The notes: generated from the sequence alone by a model not told the origin. Counted from the first letter of the stretch, positions 8,162 to 17,133 are shown. The stretch: 38,424 nucleotides of DNA from a bacterium (GCA_017512405.1 JAFWGJ010000113.1:1-38424), one strand, 5' to 3'. Numbers and translations: made by a program.

Positions 8162-9092
8162 CGTTACCTCCTTTTGCGCCATTGACGTTTGAGATTAAAT
8201 AACCTGCTTCAGCACCAACGAGGAATGGGGTGTAAATATCCGTTGCACGAATGTAGCGGACTTTGTTTCCTTCTTTTTCATATTCATCAATTTGAAGAGC
8301 ATCTTTTTTACGGATGGTATATGCAAAAGCAGGATCGTATTCTGTTCTTGCGTTCAGTTTAGGAACATAAGCAAGAATAATATTATTTCCCCATACTCTT
8401 TCAAACTGATCATTTGCATTTGAGTAAATTGTTTTTCCGACAACAATATTTTCAACTTCAAAGAACTCTTTTAATAAATCGAGAGTTACGATTTTATTTG
8501 TAGAGTTGGCAATTAAACCTTTTAAAGATTCGTTTCTTTTCAAAGATTCCCAAACTTCTTGTCCCATAACAAGAGTGTTCGGATCTTGCCCGATCTGTCT
8601 GCTTATTGCATCCTTTGCATCATCAATTACACCAACAGGATCGGAATCCTTATGCGTGAATTGACTTGTCCCGGATAAAGCAATTTTATTTGTTGCAGGA
8701 TACTTAGTCGGATCTTGTGCTAATGCGGCACATTGTGTTTCAAGTTTCAATAATAAACCCTGAGTTACAACATTAGTTGCGTGAACTTGAAGTTTAATTT
8801 TGCGTGCTTCTTCCTCTTCACGATAATCAATCGGATAAGCCAAGTCGTGTTCTGTAAGGGTTGTTGTATGCTTTTTAAATCCTTTAGGACTAATTACATT
8901 TGAATTAGCTCTAATTGCACGTTCTGTGTCATAAACTTGGAATGCCTCTTTGTTGAATTCAAAGATGTCCACTTTTTCCAAATCAGAGTTGATCACAGGG
9001 AATAGATTTTCAGCAATAAATGAATTATTACTGTATCCTCGTGCAACTTCGGATAAATAGGCATTAATTCTTAATTCTTCTAAACGCCCCAT
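8151..9092 (-). CDS. Major capsid protein
   Basis: A 313-aa protein directly downstream of the protease/scaffold gene, in the position of Mu gpT. It begins MGRLEELRINAYLSEVARGY and contains NLFPVINSDLEKVDIFEFNK, LTEHDLAYPIDYREEEEARK and VMGQEVWESLKRNESLKGLI, a pattern seen in HK97-fold major capsid proteins of Mu-like phages of low-GC and environmental bacteria. The C-terminus is a short glycine/asparagine tail. The role as the shell subunit is inferred from position, size and recalled family similarity. Confidence 0.78.
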   Translation of the reverse strand: MGRLEELRINAYLSEVARGYSNNSFIAENLFPVINSDLEKVDIFEFNKEAFQVYDTERAIRANSNVISPKGFKKHTTTLTEHDLAYPIDYREEEEARKIKLQVHATNVVTQGLLLKLETQCAALAQDPTKYPATNKIALSGTSQFTHKDSDPVGVIDDAKDAISRQIGQDPNTLVMGQEVWESLKRNESLKGLIANSTNKIVTLDLLKEFFEVENIVVGKTIYSNANDQFERVWGNNIILAYVPKLNARTEYDPAFAYTIRKKDALQIDEYEKEGNKVRYIRATDIYTPFLVGAEAGYLISNVNGAKGGNGGN

Positions 9093-10064
9093 TTATACCT
9101 CCTTAATCTTTAATAGTGCTTCACGAAATGAGATATTTTCTTCTTGGGCGATAGATTTTGCCTGTTTGAATATCTCTAAACTTTCCTCATCTGCATCAGC
9201 ATATTTGAGTTCGTCTTCAGTTTTTTTCTTTGCGTTTTTTTGTGCAATTTCATCAAACTCAACTTGCTTTGGTAATGCGCTGATGAAGGTTTTAAACTTA
9301 TCGATGCTGTTGGAGGACTCGTCAAACTTTTTGACGTTGTCCAAGTCCTGTAAAATATTTAAAACAGCATCTTTATTTGTAGGAGTTAATACACCGGCAG
9401 AGATTTGAGAGTCAATAAACTCGTTAAAATCTTTATCTCTTATAGCGTTTTCCAAGTCTTGCAATTTCTTTGCAAGCTCATCTTTTCCTGCCGCTTGATC
9501 TTTAAATTTTGCAAGTTCAATATTTAAATTTTTTACTTGTTCTTTTAATTCTTTTATTGTTTCTTTGTTTTGGGATTTTTCTTTAAAATCCGCTACCTGT
9601 TTTTTAAGGTCGGAAATTGTTTGCTTTAATTCTTCGATGTTTTCTGTATCATCTTCTTCCGTTTGATTTTCAAAGATATAGGTATCCGATTCACCTTCTT
9701 TAAATTCAACCGGCTCCATTCCTTTGACCTGCGGTATAGATGCACCCAAAAAAGAAACAGCCTTTAAATATGGCTTTTTACCTTCTAATTCTCTGTATAT
9801 TTCAACAGATATTTTCTTGTACTTACCCTTATTAACAAATTCTTTTAAGTCATCAGATAAATCTTTAAAAGAAGCCTTTAGCATACCATCTTCTTCTTTT
9901 AATTTATCAACCCAACCATACGCCGGCCCCTTCTGCTCGTGATCCAAAGTAATAGGTGCTTCGCAAAAACTTGGATCATAATTCTTTGCAAGTTCTTGCA
10001 CTTCTTCCTTTGTAAATTTGCCCTGTGGGTAGTTTCCGGCTTTAAAAACCTCAAAATATTTCAT
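9093..10064 (-). CDS. Mu I-like capsid maturation protease with scaffold domain
   Basis: A 323-aa protein with two parts. Residues ~1-120 match the Mu gpI protease: YFEVFKAGNYPQGKFT, PITLDHEQKGPAYGWV with the probable catalytic histidine, and KKISVEIY with the probable catalytic serine. Residues ~135-215 form a long charged coiled coil, the scaffold part that directs capsid assembly. In Mu an internal start yields a separate scaffold protein Z; whether that occurs here cannot be told. It is the first gene of the leftward capsid/tail operon, preceded by a near-consensus promoter at 10114-10143. Confidence 0.85.
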   Translation of the reverse strand: MKYFEVFKAGNYPQGKFTKEEVQELAKNYDPSFCEAPITLDHEQKGPAYGWVDKLKEEDGMLKASFKDLSDDLKEFVNKGKYKKISVEIYRELEGKKPYLKAVSFLGASIPQVKGMEPVEFKEGESDTYIFENQTEEDDTENIEELKQTISDLKKQVADFKEKSQNKETIKELKEQVKNLNIELAKFKDQAAGKDELAKKLQDLENAIRDKDFNEFIDSQISAGVLTPTNKDAVLNILQDLDNVKKFDESSNSIDKFKTFISALPKQVEFDEIAQKNAKKKTEDELKYADADEESLEIFKQAKSIAQEENISFREALLKIKEV

Positions 10065-10113
10065 AAAAACTCTCCATCATTTTTGTGTAATAACTTTTTC
10101 TTTTTCTGATGGC

Positions 10114-10143
10114 AGTATAATCGCCCTTTGAAATCACTATCAA
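10114..10143 (-). promoter_or_regulatory. Promoter for the capsid/tail operon
   Basis: On the minus strand, TTGATA (10143-10138) and TATACT (10119-10114) are separated by 18 bp, a good sigma-70-type match. It sits about 50 bp upstream of the protease gene and points into the leftward operon. It is a pattern match only. Confidence 0.5.
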
Positions 10144-10152
10144 ATGGCTATG

Positions 10153-10198
10153 GCAAGAGATTTTTATTGTTACGAACACAAGTCAAATACTCTCTTGC
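10153..10198. repeat. Inverted repeat in the divergent late control region
   Basis: GCAAGAGA (10153-10160) and TCTCTTGC (10191-10198) are perfect 8-bp inverted arms with a 30-bp spacer. They lie between the leftward capsid promoter and a weak rightward promoter (-10 TACAAT at 10216-10221, whose poor -35 overlaps the right arm). This arrangement would suit a dimeric activator such as the Mor-like protein, but binding is not shown. Confidence 0.45.
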
Positions 10199-10297
10199 AA
10201 CGACAAGTTGAAATATACAATGTGCAGAAGTTATCTTTTAAGTAAAAGAAATGGCGTAGAGCCTCTTTTTTCTTTCGTTTTTAAGAAAGGATTTACT

Positions 10298-10543
10298 ATG
10301 GAAACATCTATTATGTTAAAGCTATTTGAGAGTATCGGTTTCCCTGCTGTTATTTTTGTTATTTGGTACATTTACCACAATGCGCAAGTTAAAACGTTCG
10401 AGAAAATCATTGCCAACAATTTTGAAATTCTGAAAGATTTGGTTGAAACAAACCAATATAGTGCAACTGTTCTTTCACGAATTGAAAGTAAAATCGATTC
10501 AAATGTTTGGTGTCCCGTATTAAAGAGGGAGATTTCGGGTTAA
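10298..10543 (+). CDS. Small membrane protein, holin-like or Mu gp25-like
   Basis: An 81-aa protein with one N-terminal transmembrane segment (IGFPAVIFVIWYIYH) followed by an amphipathic helical part (FEKIIANNFEILKDLVETNQ). The layout resembles BhlA/UviB-type holin-like peptides, and also the DUF2730-type small membrane proteins found upstream of the Mu terminase. Function is therefore open. The ATG at 10298 has AAAGGA about 8 nt upstream and is preferred over an upstream in-frame start at 10208. It is the first gene of the rightward packaging operon and overlaps the next gene (TAATG). Confidence 0.6.
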   Translation: METSIMLKLFESIGFPAVIFVIWYIYHNAQVKTFEKIIANNFEILKDLVETNQYSATVLSRIESKIDSNVWCPVLKREISG

Positions 10544-10788
10544 TGGATATTGAGAGAATTCAATTAAAAGGACAGTTGTCCGAGGCGAAATCTAAATACA
10601 AACGTCTTGATACGGAAGTCGCAGGTCTTGTTATACTAATTCGTTCATTGTTGAACCCCTTTGAAGAAGACACTTTAAAACTTGAAGTCGAAAAAGCCTC
10701 TGCCGCTTTTACTCGACTTCAAGAAGTGTTCGGGGAAATGCAGACATTAAACACTAAAATTCAAAAGTTGGAGGAATATTTTGGCTAA
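10543..10788 (+). CDS. Small coiled-coil protein upstream of terminase
   Basis: An 81-aa, almost wholly helical protein (DIERIQLKGQLSEAKSKYKR ... VFGEMQTLNTKIQKLEEYFG). It occupies the slot of Mu gp25/gp26, small proteins of uncertain role before the terminase subunits. The ATG overlaps the stop of the membrane protein gene, and its 3' end overlaps the terminase gene. It has no signal peptide or cysteine motifs. A role in packaging or lysis control is possible but not supported by any motif. Confidence 0.6.
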   Translation: MDIERIQLKGQLSEAKSKYKRLDTEVAGLVILIRSLLNPFEEDTLKLEVEKASAAFTRLQEVFGEMQTLNTKIQKLEEYFG

Positions 10789-11206
10789 GAATGAAGTTTT
10801 ATTGTCTAATGCAGAACGGCTCTATGTTGTGGATCAACTTACGATTGAAGAAGTTGCCGATAATGTTGGTGTAAATGAAAGAACAATTCGCCGATGGAAG
10901 ACGGATCATAAATGGGACTTAAAAAAAGAGCAATATTTAAATACTAAAACAATGTTCCACGAAGAGCTTTATAATTTCGCTCGTAAACTTATGACCTCTA
11001 TTGAATATGATATCGACAACAATGAAAAAGTTGATCCCGGCAGAATGTTTGCATTTACCAAAATGCTTCCTCTTATTACAAAAATAAAAGAATACGAAGA
11101 TGGTGTCATAAATAAACCTGCAAAAGAAGAAAACAAAGGAATTACACCTGACTTTGTGAAGTTGATTGAAACTGAAATATTAGGTATGAAATCAAGTGAA
11201 GAATAA
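10781..11206 (+). CDS. Small terminase subunit (Mu gp27-like, DUF1804 type)
   Basis: A 141-aa DNA-binding protein. Residues ~10-42 form a helix-turn-helix (AERLYVVDQLTIEEVADNVG then VNERTIRRWKTDHKW), followed by a helical oligomerisation part. This matches small terminase proteins of Mu-like phages, which recognise the genome end and hand it to the large subunit. The start is TTG at 10781, supported by a GGAGG 6 nt upstream; no better ATG exists. It overlaps the large subunit gene by 11 nt. Confidence 0.78.
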   Translation: MAKNEVLLSNAERLYVVDQLTIEEVADNVGVNERTIRRWKTDHKWDLKKEQYLNTKTMFHEELYNFARKLMTSIEYDIDNNEKVDPGRMFAFTKMLPLITKIKEYEDGVINKPAKEENKGITPDFVKLIETEILGMKSSEE

Positions 11207-12533
11207 TTATTTTTTGCCTTACCAAGAAAGATGGCTAAACGATAAATCTAAAATAAAAATATGGGAGAAGTCACGCCGTATCGGAGCGACTTACGTTCAA
11301 AGCTATGAAGATGTCAGGGACTGCGTTAATAAAAAAGTTCCTGCCGTCTGGTTTTCTTCTGCCGATGAATCTGCCGCTAAAGAATATATTGATTATTGTG
11401 AGCAATGGGTTAAATTATTCCATACAACAGCCAAAAGATTGGGTGAAGTAATAATTGATAACGATAAAGATATAAAAGCATTCGTTATTCAATTTTCAAA
11501 TGGCACAAAAATACACGCTCTTTCATCTAATCCAAAGGCTTTTCGTTCCAAAGGCGGCAAAGTTGTATTGGATGAATTTGCGTTTCATAATAATCCCGAA
11601 GAACTTTGGAAAGCGGCACGACCTTGTATAACTTGGGGGTTTCCTCTGCGCATATTATCAACTCACAATGGACAAAATTGCTTATATTATAAATTTATCG
11701 ACCAAGTTCAAAAGGGTAAATTAAACTGGTCACACCATAAAACACCGATTCAACTTGCTGTAGCAGAAGGTCTTGTTGATAGAATTTACCAAAGAAAAAC
11801 CACAACAGAAGAACAACAAGAGTGGATGAAAAACGAACAGGATAACTGCTTTGATGAGTACACTTGGCTTCAGGAATATTGTTGTATAGCAGTTGATGAG
11901 GCTTGTGCCTTTTTACCGTATGACTTAATTTCAACATGTGAGTTAGATGATGTCTTAAGACCAATATCTGAAATTAAAAACGATATGTTTGTCGGAATGG
12001 ATGTCGGTCGCAAAAAGGATTTAACTGTAATTTGGGTGTTAGAAAAATTAGAAAATATTTTATACACCCGAAGTGTTATCGAACTTGTAAAAATGCCGTT
12101 TCACAAGCAAGAAGAGATATTATCAGAAGTGTTATCATGTAAACCGTTCAGAAGATGCTGTCCTGATTCAACCGGGATCGGGATGCAATTATCTGAAAAT
12201 GCTCAATTAAAATTCGGACAATATAGAGTTGAACCGATTATGTTTACAAATCGGATTAAGGAGGAAATGGCATACTGCCTCCGTACTCATTTTGAGAATA
12301 AAACGGTTTTTATTCCTAAAACCCACGAAATCAGAGAGGATTTACACTCTGTCCGCAGAATAACAACAACTGCAAACAATATTCGTTTTGATGCCGAGCG
12401 GTCGGATAACGGACACGCTGACAGATTTTGGGCATTGGCACTTGCTTTGCACGCCGCCGGAAACGGAACTGGTGAAATCCATATTTCATCCCGACAAAAA
12501 TTTGAAACCTTAAAACTCGTAAAAGACTTTTAA
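11196..12533 (+). CDS. Large terminase subunit (Mu gp28-like)
   Basis: A 445-aa packaging motor. The ATPase part has a Walker-A-like EKSRRIGAT (residues 24-32), the variant form typical of Mu-like terminases, and Walker B VVLDEF (123-128). The RNase-H-like nuclease part shows FVGMDVGRKKDLT with D269, PDSTGIG with D324, and a late D-N-G-H-A-D-R-F-W acidic motif. It translocates DNA into the prohead and cuts at headful; Mu-like phages package host DNA flanking the prophage. The start is GTG at 11196, inside the small-subunit gene. Confidence 0.9.
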   Translation: MKNNYFLPYQERWLNDKSKIKIWEKSRRIGATYVQSYEDVRDCVNKKVPAVWFSSADESAAKEYIDYCEQWVKLFHTTAKRLGEVIIDNDKDIKAFVIQFSNGTKIHALSSNPKAFRSKGGKVVLDEFAFHNNPEELWKAARPCITWGFPLRILSTHNGQNCLYYKFIDQVQKGKLNWSHHKTPIQLAVAEGLVDRIYQRKTTTEEQQEWMKNEQDNCFDEYTWLQEYCCIAVDEACAFLPYDLISTCELDDVLRPISEIKNDMFVGMDVGRKKDLTVIWVLEKLENILYTRSVIELVKMPFHKQEEILSEVLSCKPFRRCCPDSTGIGMQLSENAQLKFGQYRVEPIMFTNRIKEEMAYCLRTHFENKTVFIPKTHEIREDLHSVRRITTTANNIRFDAERSDNGHADRFWALALALHAAGNGTGEIHISSRQKFETLKLVKDF

Positions 12534-12648
12534 GGGCTCTTAAATTAATTTGACTCACATGTTATTGCACCAATCCCTAAAAATTAAAATTAAAAGAATT
12601 TAAAAAGGTTTTAAACGATATTTAACATCACCTTAAAAGGAAAAAATT

Positions 12649-14082
12649 ATGGCAAAAAAATTATCAGATGAAATTGCAACTCGAAAAAGAAGTATAAATT
12701 TTTATTCATTAGGTTCATATTTACCCGATCCTGATATCGTTCTACGCAAGCAAGGCAAAGATGTAAAAATTTACAGAGAATTATTTTGTGATCCACACGT
12801 TTTTGCGTGTATTCAATCAAGAAAAGCTGGTGTTTTATCTCTTGAATGGGAATTAAATAGAGGCTTAGATAAGGCAAAAGATGCCGAATTGATTGAAGAT
12901 GTACTAAAAAAACTTGATATTCATAAATTGATTAATGACATTTTAGATGCGACATTATTTGGTTTTCAACCCATAGAGATTATGTGGGGTAAGGTTGGCA
13001 ATTATGTTTTACCACTTGAATTAAAAGCAAAACCTTCTGAATGGTTCTGTTTTGATGAGGAGAATCTTCTTAAATTCAGAACAAAAGAACACTATTGGGG
13101 AGAAGAATTACCTCCTAAAAAGTTCTTATGTCCTCAAAATAATCCAAGTTACGACAACCCTTATGGAGAAAGAGTTCTTTCTCGTGTTTTTTGGCCGGTG
13201 ACATTTAAGAAAGGTGGTCTTAAATTTTGGGTAGTATTTACAGAAAAATACGGAATACCTCACCTTATAGGCAAACATCCACGTGGCACAACAAAAGAAG
13301 AAACCGACAAACTCGCTGATTTATTAGAAGAGATGATCCAAGATGCCATTGCGGTTATTCCTGATGATTCATCTGTAGAAATTCAAGAGGCAAATAAATC
13401 ATCCTCTGCTGAGATATTTGAAAAACTCATCGATAAGATGAATTCAGAAATATCAAAGGCAATTCTTGGACAAACCCTAACAACTGAAATCGGCACAACA
13501 GGAAGTTATGCCGCATCAAATACGCATATGGCTGTCCGACAGGACATCATTGATGCAGATAAAAAACTGGTTGAAAAGACCATAAATCAGTTAATTCAAT
13601 GGATTTATGAAATCAATTTTGCTAATGCTGAAGTCCCTGTTTTTGAATTATATGAGCCTGAAGATGTGGATTTAACTTTGGCTCAAAGAGATAAAATCCT
13701 CTCTGACACAGGTGTCAAATTCACAAAGGAATATTTTATTAAAACCTATGGTTTGGAAGAAGAGGACTTTGATATTAGAGAAGATATTATTCCTGTAAAT
13801 CCTAATTTTAAACAATTCAGCGAACAAGAAGAACATCTTCTCTCCGAACAAGCACAAATTGAGAATTTATATAAATTCATAACTGAAGGCGAATTAAATA
13901 AGCAATCTCAAAATATGCTTGCGCCACTTATAGATTTATTTGAAAGTTGTGAGAATTACGAGGAAGCCTTTGAATTACTCACAGATAAGAACCTGCAAAG
14001 TAAAAAATTTGAAGAGACGATACAAAAGGCTTTATTCCTGTGCGAATTACAGGGTAGAGCAGACGGTCTTGATGAGGATTAA
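12649..14082 (+). CDS. Portal protein (Mu gp29-like, DUF935)
   Basis: A 477-aa DUF935 portal protein, the dodecameric ring at the head vertex. Typical segments are YLPDPDIVLRKQGKDVKIYR, DPHVFACIQSRKAGVLSLEW, a F-G-F-Q-P-I-E-I-M-W motif and ILGQTLTTEIGTTGSYAASN with the following H-x-x-V-R-Q-D. It is preceded by 115 bp of AT-rich spacer with an AAAAGGA Shine-Dalgarno site. The order terminase-portal matches Mu. Length is normal. Confidence 0.92.
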   Translation: MAKKLSDEIATRKRSINFYSLGSYLPDPDIVLRKQGKDVKIYRELFCDPHVFACIQSRKAGVLSLEWELNRGLDKAKDAELIEDVLKKLDIHKLINDILDATLFGFQPIEIMWGKVGNYVLPLELKAKPSEWFCFDEENLLKFRTKEHYWGEELPPKKFLCPQNNPSYDNPYGERVLSRVFWPVTFKKGGLKFWVVFTEKYGIPHLIGKHPRGTTKEETDKLADLLEEMIQDAIAVIPDDSSVEIQEANKSSSAEIFEKLIDKMNSEISKAILGQTLTTEIGTTGSYAASNTHMAVRQDIIDADKKLVEKTINQLIQWIYEINFANAEVPVFELYEPEDVDLTLAQRDKILSDTGVKFTKEYFIKTYGLEEEDFDIREDIIPVNPNFKQFSEQEEHLLSEQAQIENLYKFITEGELNKQSQNMLAPLIDLFESCENYEEAFELLTDKNLQSKKFEETIQKALFLCELQGRADGLDED

Positions 14083-14084
14083 TT

Positions 14085-15035
14085 ATGGCATCCATTTCCC
14101 CTGAAGAGTATGCGATGAAACGCAACTTCTTAAAACAACGGCAAAGCCTGCCGCTACATTTAAAAATTGAACTGTCAAAGAATAGAATTAAGCAATTTTA
14201 TGAGCATTTTGACGGTCAGGTTTATGTATCTTTCTCCGGCGGAAAGGATTCAACAGTCTTGTTGCATCTTGTCCGTTCGCTTTATCCTGAAGTCCCTGCG
14301 GTTTTTGTGGACACAGGACTTGAATATCCTGAAGTCCGTCAGTTTGTAAAACAAAACGAAAACACAATTACAATCCGACCTAAAATTACATTCAAACAAG
14401 TATTGGAACAATACGGCTATCCTGTTATTAGCAAAGAAGTCGCAAAAGTTATCGAAGAAAGCCGTAGGAATCCTGACGGATACACAAAAAAGAAGTTTGA
14501 TCCAAATAGCGATTATGTAAAAAGATATGGCACTCATTATTGTATGGCAAAATGGCAATTCCTTCGAGACAGCGACATTCCAATCTCAGCAAAGTGTTGT
14601 CAGGTTATGAAAAAGACTCCTGCAAAGAAGTTTGAGAAAGAGTCAGGACTTAAACCATTTATTGCAACAATGGCGGCAGAAAGTAACTTAAGAAAAACGG
14701 AATATCTTAAAAAAGGATGCAATTCTTTTAATTCCGATCGTCCTGCTTCCACTCCGCTTGGTTTTTGGACTGAACAGGATATTTATCAGTACATAAAAGA
14801 GTTTGATGTTCCTTACTGTTTGGTTTATGGCGATATCCTGCAAGATAGTAAAGGAAAATATTACACGACAAAAGTTGATCGCACAGGATGTATGTTCTGT
14901 ATGTTTGGTGTCCATCGTGAAAAATCCCCGAATAAATTTGAAAAGATGCGAGAAACACATCCAAAATTGCACGATTATTGTATCAACCAATTAGGCTGTG
15001 GCAGAGTTTTAGACTTCTTGGGGGTAAAATACTGA
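14085..15035 (+). CDS. PAPS-reductase-family PP-loop ATP pyrophosphatase (first copy)
   Basis: A 316-aa enzyme of the PAPS reductase/DndC-like superfamily. The PP-loop SGGKDST is at residues 51-57, followed by a F-V-D-T-G-L-E-Y-P-E-V strand typical of adenylating sulphur-transfer enzymes. Cysteine pairs (K-C-C-Q-V-M-K-K, and later G-C-M-F-C) could ligate a metal or iron-sulphur cluster. Such proteins activate a substrate with ATP for sulphur transfer or reduction; the substrate here is unknown. The gene is inserted between portal and head morphogenesis genes, 2 nt after the portal stop and overlapping the next start (TGATG), so it is expressed with late structural genes. Phage DNA or RNA thiolation is a reasonable guess only. 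Confidence 0.8.
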   Translation: MASISPEEYAMKRNFLKQRQSLPLHLKIELSKNRIKQFYEHFDGQVYVSFSGGKDSTVLLHLVRSLYPEVPAVFVDTGLEYPEVRQFVKQNENTITIRPKITFKQVLEQYGYPVISKEVAKVIEESRRNPDGYTKKKFDPNSDYVKRYGTHYCMAKWQFLRDSDIPISAKCCQVMKKTPAKKFEKESGLKPFIATMAAESNLRKTEYLKKGCNSFNSDRPASTPLGFWTEQDIYQYIKEFDVPYCLVYGDILQDSKGKYYTTKVDRTGCMFCMFGVHREKSPNKFEKMRETHPKLHDYCINQLGCGRVLDFLGVKY

Positions 15036-15793
15036 TGATTCAATTAAAATCATTATTTAAACTCGCTCCTGCGATGGCTATTAAATACTTTAAAAACAAA
15101 AACAATAAGTTTACTTGGGACTGGTGGGAATTATGGCAAGATGCTCATAAAAAATCTTTCACAGTCGCAAAGGCAATGAGAGAGGACATCTTAAAAGACA
15201 TTCGTTCTGCTCTTGAAAAAGCATTAACAGAGGGAAAAACATTCAGAGAATTTTCAAAGGAACTCAAACCGACTCTTCAAAAGAAAGGTTGGTGGGGAGA
15301 GCAGATAGTGGTTGATAGTCAGGGTGTCGCAGAAAAAGTTCAGCTTGGCTCAATGTACCGCCTGAAAACGATTTATTCAGTTAATATGCAAACCGCTTAT
15401 CAAACAGGAAGATATAAAACTCAATACGAGAATGTGGATAACAGACCGTATTGGGAATACGTTGCGGTTATGGATGCCTCAACAAGACCTGAACACGCAA
15501 TGCTTAACGGACTTATTTATAGATATGATGATCCGTTTTGGCAGAGCTTTTACCCTCCGAACGGTTGGAGGTGCAGATGCAGAGTAAATGCACTATCTGA
15601 TTACAACCTAAAAAAGAAACAACGAACGGTCAGCACATCTTTCGGCACATTATCGGAGGAATTGGCTCTTGTTTCTAAAAAGTCGGGGGAATACAAGCAG
15701 GTTACAGTTTACACAGATCCTCTGACTGGTAAAAGAGTCGCACCTGATGTCGGGTGGAGTCATAACCCTGCAAGCGGTTTAATAGACGATTAA
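15035..15793 (+). CDS. Head morphogenesis protein (Mu gp30/F, SPP1 gp7 type)
   Basis: A 252-aa minor head protein. The C-terminal half has the family signature: Y-S-V-N-M-Q-T-A-Y-Q-T-G-R-Y, then A-S-T-R-P-E-H-A-M-L-N-G and FYPPNGWRCRCRV. It is thought to be injected with or attached to the portal and to help head assembly. The ATG at 15035 overlaps the TGA of the PAPS-like gene. An in-frame upstream start at 14978 would overlap that gene by 58 nt and is not needed. Confidence 0.87.
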   Translation: MIQLKSLFKLAPAMAIKYFKNKNNKFTWDWWELWQDAHKKSFTVAKAMREDILKDIRSALEKALTEGKTFREFSKELKPTLQKKGWWGEQIVVDSQGVAEKVQLGSMYRLKTIYSVNMQTAYQTGRYKTQYENVDNRPYWEYVAVMDASTRPEHAMLNGLIYRYDDPFWQSFYPPNGWRCRCRVNALSDYNLKKKQRTVSTSFGTLSEELALVSKKSGEYKQVTVYTDPLTGKRVAPDVGWSHNPASGLIDD

Positions 15794-15878
15794 ATGATAG
15801 TTAAAAATAATTTAGCGACCTGTGAGCAGAGAGTGAAACTCGTTTAATGCGAACAGGGCAAGAGAAAAGGAGTTTAAA

Positions 15879-16703
15879 ATGACAACAGACAAAAAATGCT
15901 TAATTAATTGGGTTGGTGGTAAAAGATTATTGCGCAAGACTATTGCGCCACTTATTCCTAAAGATATAAAGTCATATATTGAGCCATTCGGAGGCGGTGG
16001 TTGGGTTCTATTTTATAAGGACAGATGGGCAGACTTAGAGATTTATAATGATCTTGATGGCAGATTAGTAAACCTCTTCCGTATTGTAAAATACCATCCG
16101 AACGCATTTAAAGAAGAGTATAAATATCTGCTTGGATCAAGAGATATGTTCTTCCAATTCCTGAATGGCACATTTATAACCGACATTCAAAAAGCTGTCC
16201 AATTCTACTTTATTATTACACGTTCTTTTGGAGGTAAAGGTTCGTCTTTTGGTACGGTTAAAAAATCCTCCGGCGGTGCAAGTAAATCTCAAAAGAATGT
16301 ATTAGATAAGATTGATGCAATTCACGAAAGACTTGATAAAGTTATGATTGAAAATCGTGACTTTGAAACTCTTATTAAGCAATACGATTTTGAAGATGCG
16401 TTTTTCTATTGCGATCCACCGTATTCTCAAGGCTGTGGTTATGATGTAACTTCAACCAAAGACTTTGACCACGAACGTTTAAGAGATGTTTTGGGTAATA
16501 TCAAAGGCAGGTTTTTACTTTCATACGATGATTCCCCTAAAATCCGAGAGTTATATAAAGGCTTTGAAATGATAGAAGTTGAAAGATTAAACGGAATTAA
16601 CAACCGCTCTGATGTGGAAAATCGCAAAAAGATTTTCAGGGAATTGTTGATTGCTAATTACCCAATTAAGGAACTTCATGAGCGACAAACCGATAGAGAT
16701 TGA
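15879..16703 (+). CDS. Dam-type DNA adenine methyltransferase
   Basis: A 274-aa N6-adenine methylase of the D12/Dam class. Motif X is INWVGGKR near residue 11, motif I is Y-I-E-P-F-G-G-G-G, and the catalytic motif IV DPPY lies in FFYCDPPYSQ. The target-recognition region includes ITRSFGGKGSSFGTVKKSSG. It transfers a methyl group from SAM to adenine in a short site not deducible here. Likely roles are protection from host restriction or regulation of transposition, as Dam affects Mu mom. It is inserted between the F-like and G-like genes, preceded by an 85-bp gap and an AAAAGGAG Shine-Dalgarno site. Confidence 0.9.
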   Translation: MTTDKKCLINWVGGKRLLRKTIAPLIPKDIKSYIEPFGGGGWVLFYKDRWADLEIYNDLDGRLVNLFRIVKYHPNAFKEEYKYLLGSRDMFFQFLNGTFITDIQKAVQFYFIITRSFGGKGSSFGTVKKSSGGASKSQKNVLDKIDAIHERLDKVMIENRDFETLIKQYDFEDAFFYCDPPYSQGCGYDVTSTKDFDHERLRDVLGNIKGRFLLSYDDSPKIRELYKGFEMIEVERLNGINNRSDVENRKKIFRELLIANYPIKELHERQTDRD

Positions 16704-17133
16704 ATTTGATAATAAAGAAGTCCACGAAAAACTTCTTGATCTTGCAAAAAAGGCTGAAAACCTGCGACCTTTAATGAAAAATATTGCTGGCATATTTGCC
16801 TATTCAACCGAAGAGAACTTCAAAGAAGAGGGTAGACCTGATAAATGGCAAGATTTGGCGGAATCAACAAAAAATCAAAGAACTAAAAAAAGGAAGTGGC
16901 CGGGACAGATTTTACAAGTTGAAGGTAAGCTTGCCGCATCAATAAACACATTTTATGACAATGATTCTGCGGTTATTGGATCAAATTTAGAATATGCTGC
17001 CATTCATCAACTCGGAGGTCAAGCCGGTAAAAACAAATCTGTAGAAATCCCTGCAAGACCTTATTTATTCCTGATGAATGATGATTACGATGAGATTTTA
17101 CACAATATTGAAAACCATTTGAGCGATTTATAA
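16678..17133 (+). CDS. Virion morphogenesis protein (Mu gpG / P2 gpS type)
   Basis: A 151-aa phage virion morphogenesis protein, a tail-completion or head-tail joining factor. It contains F-x-x-E-G-R-P-D-K-W-Q-D-L, L-Q-V-E-G-K-L-A-A-S-I and E-Y-A-A-I-H-Q-L-G-G-Q-A-G, and ends with IPARPYLFL, the diagnostic segments of the family. The ATG at 16678 has AAGGA 5 nt upstream; it overlaps the end of the methylase gene by 26 nt. It is the last recognisable structural gene of the rightward operon. Confidence 0.86.
   Translation: MSDKPIEIEFDNKEVHEKLLDLAKKAENLRPLMKNIAGIFAYSTEENFKEEGRPDKWQDLAESTKNQRTKKRKWPGQILQVEGKLAASINTFYDNDSAVIGSNLEYAAIHQLGGQAGKNKSVEIPARPYLFLMNDDYDEILHNIENHLSDL

Noticed and set aside
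8162..8182. Upstream ATG start for the small capsid-region protein
   Set aside because: It would place the strong GGAGG inside the gene; the GTG at 8161 fits the Shine-Dalgarno spacing better.
10208..10297. 30-codon N-terminal extension of the holin-like protein
   Set aside because: The extension has no ribosome-binding site or membrane feature, whereas the ATG at 10298 has AAAGGA and begins just before the membrane helix.
14167..14990. Multiple overlapping frames on both strands inside the first PAPS-like gene
   Set aside because: The 316-aa frame explains the region with clear motifs; the others have no starts with ribosome-binding sites.
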